From NCBI GenBank assembly GCA_903854175.1, contig CAINVQ010000186.1:1-10579 (forward strand): 10,579 nt of DNA. Reading direction: 5' to 3'. This stretch comes from an uncultured Actinomycetes bacterium. GTDB taxonomy: Bacteria; Actinomycetota; Acidimicrobiia; Acidimicrobiales; RAAP-2. Below, in pieces: positions 1 to 6,309 of the stretch (positions are counted from its first letter, which is position 1; each line of letters starts with the position of its first letter). Position numbers and translations under genes: made by a program. Below the pieces are notes generated by a model. The model saw only the letters and a program-made list of their open reading frames with translations. It had not been told where the DNA came from and ran no database searches.

Positions 1-212
1 GAACACCGGGCGCTATCGACCGTTGGGGGAAGCGTCCCCTGGCGTACGAGATCAACAAGCGCAAAGAGGGTTACTACGTTTTGGTTGAATTCAATGGTGT
101 GAACGAGACAGTTTCTGAACTCGACCGCATCTTGACTCTTTCTGACGAAGTCCTTCGCTTCAAGGTCCTACGACGCAACGAACGTGCCAGCCGTGTTACG
201 GCCAAGGCATAA
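1..212 (+). CDS. rpsF: 30S ribosomal protein S6, C-terminal part (cut by window edge)
   Basis: The gene enters from the left edge; the first complete codon starts at position 3 and TAA is at 210-212, giving 69 visible residues of a protein usually about 95-100 long. The visible part has the S6 features: a basic RWGKR-type strand, LAYEINK, the segment GYYVLVEFNG, then a short helix and an arginine-rich end (FKVLRRNERASRV). S6 binds 16S rRNA in the small-subunit platform as a heterodimer with S18, whose gene lies two places downstream. Gene order rpsF-ssb-rpsR-rplI is the widely conserved bacterial order, which supports the call. The start and promoter lie outside the window. Confidence 0.95.
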   Translation, partial: TPGAIDRWGKRPLAYEINKRKEGYYVLVEFNGVNETVSELDRILTLSDEVLRFKVLRRNERASRVTAKA

Positions 213-242
213 GTTCGTCGCTTAGAGAAAAAGGAAATTGAA

Positions 243-698
243 ATGGCTGACAACACTATTACCGTCGTTGGGAATGTAACCCGCGACCCAGAACTGAAGT
301 TTCTGAACTCCGGTCAAGCTGCACTGCGCCTTTCTGTTGCAGTCAGTCGCCGTTGGCAGAACCGCCAGACACAAGAGTGGGAAGAGAAGACATCGTTCTT
401 CGATGTTTCTTGCTACGGACCAATGGCAGAGAATGCAGCGAACTCACTTACTAAGGGTTCACGTGTTCTTGTTAGTGGTCGCATGGACCAGCGCACCTGG
501 GAAACTGAAAATGGCGACAAGCGTTCAGCATTCGAAATCGTTGCTGACGAAATTGCCCCTTCACTTCGCTGGGCTACTGCAGTTGTAACTCGTACACCAC
601 GTGCCGAGGGTGGCAACTTTCCTTCAGGAGACCGCCCAACACCACGACCTGCTTCAAACGAATCACCGACCTATGCATTTGATGAGGAGCCTTTCTAA
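243..698 (+). CDS. ssb: Single-stranded DNA-binding protein SSB
   Basis: This is a 151-residue SSB. An OB-fold occupies about residues 3-108 (start ITVVGNVTRDPELKF, then aromatic DNA-contact residues around W38, F52/F53 and W86). A short, disordered Gly/Pro/Ser/Thr-rich linker (about 111-145) follows, ending in the acidic tip DEEPF, the docking peptide for partner proteins (canonical form DDIPF). It coats single-stranded DNA during replication, repair and recombination. The ATG at 243 is supported by AAGGA at 231-235, 7 nt upstream. It lies 30 nt after rpsF and its stop overlaps the rpsR ATG by one base, so the genes are probably translated from one mRNA. The linker is rather short compared with many actinobacterial SSBs. 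Confidence 0.96.
   Translation: MADNTITVVGNVTRDPELKFLNSGQAALRLSVAVSRRWQNRQTQEWEEKTSFFDVSCYGPMAENAANSLTKGSRVLVSGRMDQRTWETENGDKRSAFEIVADEIAPSLRWATAVVTRTPRAEGGNFPSGDRPTPRPASNESPTYAFDEEPF
684..689 (+). promoter_or_regulatory. Shine-Dalgarno of rpsR inside the SSB tail codons
   Basis: GAGGAG lies 8 nt before the rpsR ATG (698). The same six bases are the two glutamate codons of the SSB C-terminal DEEPF peptide, so one stretch serves as ribosome binding site and as protein-interaction tip. Seen directly; its use as a ribosome binding site is inferred from position and match. Confidence 0.75.
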
Positions 699-1186
699 TG
701 CCACGTAAGAATATGCCTACGCCGCCAAATCTCGCGCCAAAAATTGAAAAGCGTCACACGAAAAAGAAGCCATGCACATTCTGTGTTCATGGTGTTATTG
801 CCGTTGACTACAAGGACCTTGCTCAGCTTCGCAAGTACATCTCAGACCGCGGAAAGATCCGTGGTCGCAAGGTGTCTGGCAACTGTCAGCAGCACCAGCG
901 CGACGTTACCGATGCAATTAAGACTGCTCGTGAACTAGCACTGCTTCCATACACACAGCGCACCGTGACTGAAAAGCGCGGCGGCCGTGGACGTGATGAC
1001 CGCGGTGACCGTGGTTCACGCGGACCACGTGGTGAAAAGGAAGAGGCGACCTTAGCTGACGTCCTTGGAGACATCGATGGTGAAGTAATTCGCGAAGAGC
1101 TCTTAGAAGACGCCAGCACTGCTGAAGCAGTCTTCGAAGCAGCCGCAATCGTTGAAGAAGCACAAGCCGTGGAGGTTTCAGAATGA
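698..1186 (+). CDS. rpsR: 30S ribosomal protein S18, zinc-type, with long C-terminal extension
   Basis: The protein has 162 residues, about twice the usual 75-85. Residues 1-24 are a basic leader. The S18 core spans about 25-90 and carries CTFC (C26, C29) and GNCQQH (C63, H66), the CxxC...CxxH zinc-binding form, plus the family signature DYKDLAQLRKYISDRGKI and the end ALLPYTQR. S18 pairs with S6 on the platform of the 30S subunit. Residues 91-162 are extra: first an arginine/glycine-rich, charged stretch (GGRGRDDRGDRGSRGPRG, 95-112), then an acidic, alanine-rich, probably helical tail to the stop. The extension is in frame, uses codons like its neighbours, and contains the rplI ribosome binding site near its end, so it does not look like a sequencing error. 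The function of the tail is unknown. Confidence 0.95.
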   Translation: MPRKNMPTPPNLAPKIEKRHTKKKPCTFCVHGVIAVDYKDLAQLRKYISDRGKIRGRKVSGNCQQHQRDVTDAIKTARELALLPYTQRTVTEKRGGRGRDDRGDRGSRGPRGEKEEATLADVLGDIDGEVIREELLEDASTAEAVFEAAAIVEEAQAVEVSE

Positions 1187-1629
1187 AGGTCCTACTGCGT
1201 AATGACATCCGAGGCGTAGGACGCCGCGGAGACATCGTTGAAGTAAGAAAGGGTTTTGCTCGCAACTTCCTTCTTCCTAACGGCGATGCACTTGAAGCTA
1301 ACGACACCATGGAGATCCAGGCGGCATCAATGCGCAAGGCTCGTGATGTTCGTGACGCTCAGAGTCGTGAAGCTGCAGAAGTGCAGCGCAAGCTTATTGA
1401 GCAGGCCAGCGTTTCAGTTTCAGCTCGTGCCGGTGCGAACGGTCGTCTCTTTGGTTCAGTAACCGAAGCAGACGTTGTGAACGCAATCCGTACAGCGACA
1501 AACATCTCGCTTGACCGTCACCAGATTTCAATGACTGAGCACATCAAAGAGCTCGGATCAGCCACCGTTTCAGCGACACTGTTTGACGGTGTTGTTGCTT
1601 CCGTGACTGTGCAGGTTGTCGCTAAGTAG
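1183..1629 (+). CDS. rplI: 50S ribosomal protein L9
   Basis: This 148-residue protein is of normal L9 length. The N-terminal RNA-binding domain holds the L9 signature at about 13-39 (GRRGDIVEVRKGFARNFLLP and following). A long charged connecting helix covers about 42-75, and the C-terminal domain has GRLFGSVT at 87-94. L9 binds 23S rRNA near the L1 stalk base and helps keep reading frame. The loop after the signature reads NGDALEA instead of the common RGLAIPA type, a mild departure. The ATG overlaps the rpsR stop (ATGA, 1183-1186) and is preceded by GGAGG at 1171-1175, 7 nt upstream, so translation is probably coupled to rpsR. A strong hairpin 20 nt after the stop ends the operon. Confidence 0.97.
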   Translation: MKVLLRNDIRGVGRRGDIVEVRKGFARNFLLPNGDALEANDTMEIQAASMRKARDVRDAQSREAAEVQRKLIEQASVSVSARAGANGRLFGSVTEADVVNAIRTATNISLDRHQISMTEHIKELGSATVSATLFDGVVASVTVQVVAK

Positions 1630-1649
1630 GCCAATCTTTCAAGGATTTT

Positions 1650-1682
1650 CATTCAGCCGGGGCTTTTTGCCCCGGCTGAATG
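1650..1682 (+). terminator. Hairpin terminator after rplI
   Basis: A perfect 14-bp GC-rich inverted repeat (left arm 1650-1663, right arm 1669-1682) surrounds a loop of five T. It begins 20 nt after the rplI stop. The bases after the stem (CTTGTTAC) form only a weak T tract, so the call rests on stem strength and position at the end of the ribosomal operon. Confidence 0.8.
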
Positions 1683-1683
1683 C

Positions 1684-1712
1684 TTGTTACACCCATTTGA
1701 GAGCATTAAAAC
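1684..1712 (+). promoter_or_regulatory. Weak candidate promoter for dnaB
   Basis: In the 161-nt gap between rplI and dnaB, TTGTTA (1684-1689) and TAAAAC (1707-1712) are 17 nt apart, each matching four of six bases of the -35 and -10 consensus. This would give a leader of roughly 70 nt. dnaB should need its own promoter because the rplI hairpin lies in front of it. The match is weak and other spacings in the gap are possible; nothing else recognisable lies in this gap. Confidence 0.25.
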
Positions 1713-1790
1713 TATGGAGTTAGACACAGGCTTTTCCCCACGTTGTTGTTCTAGCGACACACAGCCAAAACGTGCGAACGTTGGAGTCTT

Positions 1791-3158
1791 ATGACACAGA
1801 TTGAATCAGACCGACAAAGAACAGCTCCGAGCGCGGGGCGCGTTCCACCAAGTGTCATTGAAGCCGAAGAGTCACTCATTGGTGCAATGCTGCAACTTCC
1901 TGAAGCAGTGAGCATTGCGTACGAAGTTGTACAAGAAGAAGATTTCTATCGTCCACTCCATGGACAGATCTTCTCAGCAATTGTTGACCTCGTAAATGGT
2001 GGCGACCCAGTTGACTACGTAACAGTGCAAGCAAAAATGCAAGAGCGTGGATCACTCCAGATTGAACTCGCAGTTCTCGCTGCACTCCAGAGCAACACTC
2101 CGTCAGCTGCGAATGCGCAGCACTACGCAGAACTAGTTCGTGACAAAGCACAACAGCGAAGACTTATTTCTGTTGCCGGTGGAATTCTTGATGAAGCGTA
2201 CTTACCAACGGACGATGTTGGAATGCTGCTTGATGATTCAGAGCGAAAGATCAACGCAATCGCCGATGGTCAAAAAGTTGATTCAGTTGCACACCTACAA
2301 AAACTTCTGCTCGCTGAAGCGGACATTTTGGAAGAGCGTGGTGAAACTCGTGGTCAGTTCAACGGCCTTGAAACTGGATACCGCTCACTCGACCGTATTC
2401 TCCAAGGGCTACAACCAACGAGCCTTTCGATCATTGGTGCTCGTCCGAGTATGGGTAAGACCGCGTTTGGTCTCGGAATCCTTACCCACGTTGGTGCAGT
2501 TGTAAAGCGCCCGGCGCTGTACTTCTCACTCGAAATGAGCAAGCAAGAACTCGCTGAACGTATTCTCGCTTCTACTGCTCGCATTGACTCAACAAAACTT
2601 CGTACCGGTGACTTAAGCGATAACGACTGGAACAATGCCCACAAGGCATTTGGAATGTTGCAGGGTGCACCAATCTTTATTGACGACAACCCATCACTGA
2701 CCGTTATGGACATCCGTGCGCGCGCTCGACGTGTGAAGCAGCAGCAAGGTGACCTCGGCGTTGTAATCATTGACTACCTACAGCTCATGAGCTCACGTGG
2801 CAAAGCTGAAAACCGCCAAGTCGAAGTGTCAGAAATGAGCCGTGCGTTAAAGATTCTGGCGCGTGAATTAGAGACGCCAGTCATTGCATTGTCACAGCTC
2901 TCACGTGCTCTTGAAGCACGTGCTGATAAGCGACCAATGATGTCTGATCTTCGTGAATCAGGATCACTTGAACAAGACGCCGACGTTGTTCTGTTCTTGT
3001 TCCGTCCAGAAGAGTACGGCGAAGTTGCCAATGACCAGAAGTCAGATGCTCAGATCATTGTTGGAAAGAACCGAAACGGTCCTACTGACACAGCTCACTT
3101 GACGTGGCGAAAAGAATTCGCCCGCTTTGACAACGTGGCTGAAGCTAGCGACCTCTAA
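1791..3158 (+). CDS. dnaB: Replicative DNA helicase DnaB
   Basis: The 455-residue protein has standard DnaB length. The N-terminal collar domain covers about residues 18-125 (PPSVIEAEESLIGAML at its start), followed by a linker (about 126-190) and the RecA-like ATPase domain from about 191. Visible motifs are Walker A GARPSMGKT (216-224), catalytic E248 in SLEMS, Walker B with D328 in VVIIDYLQL (324-332), and the trans-acting pair K426/R428 in GKNRNGP. As a hexamer it unwinds DNA at the fork and recruits primase. No intein is inserted, although this gene is a frequent intein site. The ATG at 1791 follows GGAG (1783-1786) at a short 4-nt spacing. Its stop codon directly abuts the stop of the convergent dehydrogenase gene. 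Confidence 0.97.
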   Translation: MTQIESDRQRTAPSAGRVPPSVIEAEESLIGAMLQLPEAVSIAYEVVQEEDFYRPLHGQIFSAIVDLVNGGDPVDYVTVQAKMQERGSLQIELAVLAALQSNTPSAANAQHYAELVRDKAQQRRLISVAGGILDEAYLPTDDVGMLLDDSERKINAIADGQKVDSVAHLQKLLLAEADILEERGETRGQFNGLETGYRSLDRILQGLQPTSLSIIGARPSMGKTAFGLGILTHVGAVVKRPALYFSLEMSKQELAERILASTARIDSTKLRTGDLSDNDWNNAHKAFGMLQGAPIFIDDNPSLTVMDIRARARRVKQQQGDLGVVIIDYLQLMSSRGKAENRQVEVSEMSRALKILARELETPVIALSQLSRALEARADKRPMMSDLRESGSLEQDADVVLFLFRPEEYGEVANDQKSDAQIIVGKNRNGPTDTAHLTWRKEFARFDNVAEASDL

Positions 3159-3935
3159 TTATTTAGGCTGCATACGAATACCAGCGTCGAGACGTACTGA
3201 CTCGGCATTCATGTAGCTGTTACTTAGAAGTTCAACTGCAAGTGAAGCGAACTCTGATGAGTAACCAAGACGCTTAGGGAACAACACGCCAGCACCAAGG
3301 CGAGCCTTGAACTCATCTGATGCAGGACCAGTTCCGTAAATTGGTGTGTCAATGAGACCAGGCAAGATGCAGTTGGCACGAACACCAATTGCAGCAAGGT
3401 CACGAGCAAGTGGCAATGTAAGACCAACTACGCCACCCTTTGATGAAGAGTAGGCAACTTGGCCAATCTGTCCATCTTCTGCAGCAACTGAAGCAGTGTT
3501 AACAATTGCGCCGCGTAGTCCATCAACGTCAGGTGTGTTGTGGCTCATTGCTGTTGCAGCGAGACGGCACATGTCGAATGTTCCGATCAGGTTGATCTCA
3601 ATCACCTTGCGGTAGAGAGCGAGGTCGTGTGCTGATGAGTACTCACCATCTTTTCCAACGGTGCGTGTAGCCCAACCAATTCCTGCACAGTTAACAACTG
3701 TCCATAGTGGGGCCATTGCCTTGGCGGCTTCGATGGCAGCGATGTTCTGGTCAGTGTTGGTGACGTCACAGTGAACGTATGTTCCACCAATTTCCTTCGC
3801 TACTTCTTCACCGCGTGCGTCATTGAGGTCAGCGACAACAACTTTTACGCCTCGTGCTGCAAGTGCACGAGCAGTTGATTCGCCAAGTCCTGATGCGCCG
3901 CCGGTGACGACTGATGAGGTGTTCTTTAGTTCCAT
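3159..3935 (-). CDS. Short-chain dehydrogenase/reductase, HSD10 / 3-hydroxyacyl-CoA dehydrogenase type II-like
   Basis: From the chosen start the protein has 258 residues, a classical SDR size. The cofactor motif TGGASGLG is at 11-18. D36 at the end of the second strand favours NAD over NADP. NCAG is at 82-85, and the catalytic set is N115, S149, Y162 and K166 (YSSSK). The overall pattern, including the long loop after NCAG (GIGWATRTVGKDG) and the ending AGIRMQPK, resembles the HSD10-type 3-hydroxyacyl-CoA dehydrogenases, so a role in fatty-acid or branched-chain beta-oxidation is plausible; the substrate cannot be read from sequence. The ATG at 3935 is chosen over an in-frame upstream start at 3998 because AGGAG (3944-3948) sits 8 nt before it and the extra 21 residues match no SDR. 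It is convergent with dnaB and divergent from rlmN. Confidence 0.9.
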   Translation of the reverse strand: MELKNTSSVVTGGASGLGESTARALAARGVKVVVADLNDARGEEVAKEIGGTYVHCDVTNTDQNIAAIEAAKAMAPLWTVVNCAGIGWATRTVGKDGEYSSAHDLALYRKVIEINLIGTFDMCRLAATAMSHNTPDVDGLRGAIVNTASVAAEDGQIGQVAYSSSKGGVVGLTLPLARDLAAIGVRANCILPGLIDTPIYGTGPASDEFKARLGAGVLFPKRLGYSSEFASLAVELLSNSYMNAESVRLDAGIRMQPK

Positions 3936-3943
3936 GATGGTTA

Positions 3944-3948
3944 CTCCT
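3944..3948 (-). promoter_or_regulatory. Ribosome binding site that fixes the dehydrogenase start
   Basis: AGGAG on the minus strand, 8 nt before the ATG at 3935. It decides between this start and a 21-codon longer reading. Confidence 0.8.
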
Positions 3949-3986
3949 GGGTAGGTTGCCTTGTAAGACCGTAGTAGAAGTAGGGG

Positions 3987-3998
3987 GTGCTGGAGCAC
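3987..3998. repeat. Small inverted repeat in the divergent dehydrogenase/rlmN gap
   Basis: GTGCT-GG-AGCAC is a perfect 5-bp inverted repeat with a 2-nt spacer, midway in the 89-nt gap between the divergent starts at 3935 and 4025. It could be a dimeric regulator site acting on one or both genes, but it is short enough to be chance and no second copy was noticed. Confidence 0.3.
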
Positions 3999-4012
3999 GG
4001 TCTATTCCCATC

Positions 4013-4018
4013 TAGCCT
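4013..4018 (+). promoter_or_regulatory. Candidate -10 element of a leaderless rlmN transcript
   Basis: TAGCCT fits TANNNT and ends exactly 6 nt before the rlmN ATG at 4025, the placement expected when transcription starts at the start codon. No Shine-Dalgarno is present at a usable distance and no convincing -35 is seen. Confidence 0.4.
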
Positions 4019-4024
4019 TAAGAG

Positions 4025-5065
4025 ATGCCATCTGCCTATGAATACACCAAAGAAGAACTGGCAGAGCAGCTCACGGGCGAGCCTCGCTACCGTGCGGACC
4101 AGGTTTGGCACGGCCTCTGGACCGAGGGTCAGGCCCTTGATGAAATTACGACCATTCCAAAAGCACTGCGCTCAAAACTCGGAGAACAGTTTCCTTCAAG
4201 CCTGGAAGTTGCGAACTTTGTTGAAAGCGATCTTGGTTCTACGCAGAAGTGGGTATTTCGTTTAGCTGACGGTGCAACTATTGAAACAGTTCTCATGGCG
4301 TACGAAGATCGCGTCACTGTTTGTGTTTCAAGTCAGGCCGGTTGCGCAATGGGTTGCACGTTCTGTGCAACTGGACAAGCTGGTTACTCACGACAACTCA
4401 CTATTGGTGAAGTTATTGAACAAGTTATGTTCGCAACACGTGCAGCAGCTCCACGACGACTCTCAAATGTTGTCTTCATGGGCATGGGTGAACCACTCGC
4501 AAATTACGACACAACAGTTGGTGTTGTAAAACGACTTCATGAATACAAGGGGATGTCTGCACGAAATCTCACAGTGTCAACAGTGGGCGTGGCTCCAGCA
4601 ATTGAGAAGCTCGCACATGAAGGGCTTCCACTCACACTTGCGGTGAGTCTTCACGCTGCGAACAATGAAACGCGAAATGAACTTGTTCCACTTAACAAGC
4701 GCTACAACCTTGAGCGCCTCCACGAAGCGTGCACTATGTGGATTGCGACAACGGGCCGTCGACTCAGTTTTGAATGGGCCCTCATTGATGGTGTGAACGA
4801 CACTGATCAAGCCGTCGAAGAACTTGCTGACTACGCGCTGTCACTACGCGCACACGTAAATCTCATTCCACTTAATCCAACACCTGGATATTTGGTAATG
4901 GGATCATCAGGAACACGCGTGTACGAATTTAGAAAAGCACTTGAAGAGCTAGGTGTAAACGTAACGGTCAGAAACACTCGAGGACGTTCTATTGATGCTG
5001 CGTGTGGTCAGTTGGCACAAGTGACCAATGGAAAGCGCCGCTCTATTCCGGTTCGCTCTGCATAA
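4025..5065 (+). CDS. rlmN: Dual-specificity RNA methyltransferase RlmN (23S rRNA A2503 / tRNA A37 C2-methyltransferase)
   Basis: The 346-residue radical-SAM enzyme adds a methyl group to C2 of adenosine in 23S rRNA (A2503) and in certain tRNAs (A37). The [4Fe-4S] cluster motif CxxxCxxC is C107, C111, C114 within SSQAGCAMGCTFCATG. GMGEP (153-157) is the SAM-binding strand. C327 (DAACGQL) is the cysteine that carries the transferred methylene, and E87, thirteen residues before C100, matches the spacing of the family's general base. An RNA-binding N-terminal domain occupies about 1-80. Presence of both catalytic cysteines and no Cfr-specific features favours RlmN. The ATG at 4025 is fixed from above by an in-frame TAA at 4019-4021; there is no proper ribosome binding site, suggesting a leaderless start. 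The 3' end overlaps the convergent MFS gene by 23 nt. Confidence 0.95.
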   Translation: MPSAYEYTKEELAEQLTGEPRYRADQVWHGLWTEGQALDEITTIPKALRSKLGEQFPSSLEVANFVESDLGSTQKWVFRLADGATIETVLMAYEDRVTVCVSSQAGCAMGCTFCATGQAGYSRQLTIGEVIEQVMFATRAAAPRRLSNVVFMGMGEPLANYDTTVGVVKRLHEYKGMSARNLTVSTVGVAPAIEKLAHEGLPLTLAVSLHAANNETRNELVPLNKRYNLERLHEACTMWIATTGRRLSFEWALIDGVNDTDQAVEELADYALSLRAHVNLIPLNPTPGYLVMGSSGTRVYEFRKALEELGVNVTVRNTRGRSIDAACGQLAQVTNGKRRSIPVRSA

Positions 5066-6284
5066 CGCTCTTTTGTTCCCAGAACGTGGGGATTGCTTTA
5101 ATAAGAACCAGCGCGCCAACAATGCACGCAAGCCCTCCCGAGATAACTGAAACCCCAGTCGATGTAAGCCCGGCGACAACACCAGACTCCATGTCACCAA
5201 TGCGTGGCCCGCCAGTTACAACGGCAATCTGGATAGATGCAATACGACTTCTGAAGTGATCAGGGATTGATCCTTGCAAAATTATCCACCTGAAGATCGC
5301 TGACACTGCGTCAGCCGCACCCGCAACTGCGAGGAAGAAGATTCCCATCCAGGCAATGTGCACTATGCCAAAGAGCGTGATTGCTGCACCCCAGGTGATT
5401 ACTGAAAGCACCACAAAGCGACCCTGACGTTCAACTTTGTCAACCCATCCACTCATGAGTGAAATGAGTACTCCTCCAATTCCAGGCGCCGCGAATAAGA
5501 GCCCGACGGTTCTCGGACCTGCATGGTAGACAGTCAGCGCGTACGCCGGGAAAAGTGCACGAGGCATTCCAAAGATCATTGCGTTTAGGTCAACTAGGTA
5601 CACACCTTGCAGCGCGGGTGACTTCCTAACGAACGCAAAGCCCTCCTTGATAGAGGTGAGAATTCCATCTCCTTCAGACTTCCCGGTTGGATGAAGTGGT
5701 GAAAGAAAGTAGGCCGATACTGCAAGCGCTGCATAGGTGACTGCATCAATGTAATAACACGACGAAATTCCTACCGCTGCAATTAGCACTCCAGCAACAG
5801 CAGGCCCAACGAGGAATCCCAGCTGGAACGTAATTTGAAACAGAGAGTTTGCTGCGGGGAACTGAGCGGTGGGAACAACCATTGGCAAGATGGCACTTCG
5901 AAGTGGGCCAAGAAATCCAGCAGCACCGGCACTAAATGCGGCGAGCACGATAAGCAGAGCAATGTGCTTGTTATTCGATTGAGCATTCAGCGCGAGACCG
6001 GTACTCATAAATGCAAGAACAATGGAAGTAATAAATAAAAGAATTCGTCGATTAATTCGGTCTCCAACAGCCCCGCCCCACAGTGATCCAATTATGAGAA
6101 ATGGAAGTTGAATCAAACTTGTAATACCCACCCAGAGACTTGAGTGTGTTTCAAGATAGACCTGATAAGGAATTGCAACAACGGTGATGTTGCTACCGAG
6201 AATTGAAATTAATTGTCCGAAGAAGAGAAGAGTGAAATCTTTGTTTTTTCGAAACGGACTTATGTCAACGAGTAGTCCGGCCAT
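5043..6284 (-). CDS. MFS exporter, EntS-like (MFS_3 family)
   Basis: This 413-residue integral membrane protein has about twelve hydrophobic segments and a hydrophilic central loop (about 196-222). The MFS motif A, a Gly/Asp/Arg pattern G66...G70-G71...D75-R76...R79-R80, lies in the loop after the second segment. The segment TGGPRIGDMESGVVAG (357-372) and overall spacing resemble the MFS_3 group that includes the enterobactin exporter EntS and many uncharacterised actinobacterial drug or siderophore efflux proteins. The substrate is unknown and no siderophore genes are in view. The ATG at 6284 has no clear Shine-Dalgarno, but TACGCT lies 6 nt upstream. The gene follows the secreted repeat-protein gene by 25 nt on the same strand, and its 3' end overlaps rlmN by 23 nt. 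Confidence 0.88.
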   Translation of the reverse strand: MAGLLVDISPFRKNKDFTLLFFGQLISILGSNITVVAIPYQVYLETHSSLWVGITSLIQLPFLIIGSLWGGAVGDRINRRILLFITSIVLAFMSTGLALNAQSNNKHIALLIVLAAFSAGAAGFLGPLRSAILPMVVPTAQFPAANSLFQITFQLGFLVGPAVAGVLIAAVGISSCYYIDAVTYAALAVSAYFLSPLHPTGKSEGDGILTSIKEGFAFVRKSPALQGVYLVDLNAMIFGMPRALFPAYALTVYHAGPRTVGLLFAAPGIGGVLISLMSGWVDKVERQGRFVVLSVITWGAAITLFGIVHIAWMGIFFLAVAGAADAVSAIFRWIILQGSIPDHFRSRIASIQIAVVTGGPRIGDMESGVVAGLTSTGVSVISGGLACIVGALVLIKAIPTFWEQKSVMQSEPE

Positions 6285-6290
6285 CTACCC

Positions 6291-6296
6291 AGCGTA
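6291..6296 (-). promoter_or_regulatory. Candidate -10 element of a leaderless MFS transcript
   Basis: On the minus strand TACGCT (TANNNT) ends 6 nt before the ATG at 6284, inside the 25-nt gap after the repeat-protein gene. No good -35 is seen. The gene could instead be read through from upstream. Confidence 0.35.
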
Positions 6297-6309
6297 GATG
6301 AACTGCGAA

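Noticed and set aside
918..1337. 139-codon minus-strand open frame across rpsR and rplI
   Set aside because: It is antisense to two ribosomal genes, is arginine-rich low-complexity and has no recognisable motif; it is a shadow of the coding strand.
2354..2770. 138-codon minus-strand open frame inside dnaB
   Set aside because: It covers the Walker A and Walker B region of dnaB in antisense and has no domain of its own.
1791..3158. Possible intein in dnaB
   Set aside because: The gene has normal length and the ATPase motifs are continuous without an insertion.
3936..3998. 21-codon N-terminal extension of the dehydrogenase
   Set aside because: No ribosome binding site supports it, the residues do not look like an SDR or a targeting peptide, and a good AGGAG site precedes the shorter start.
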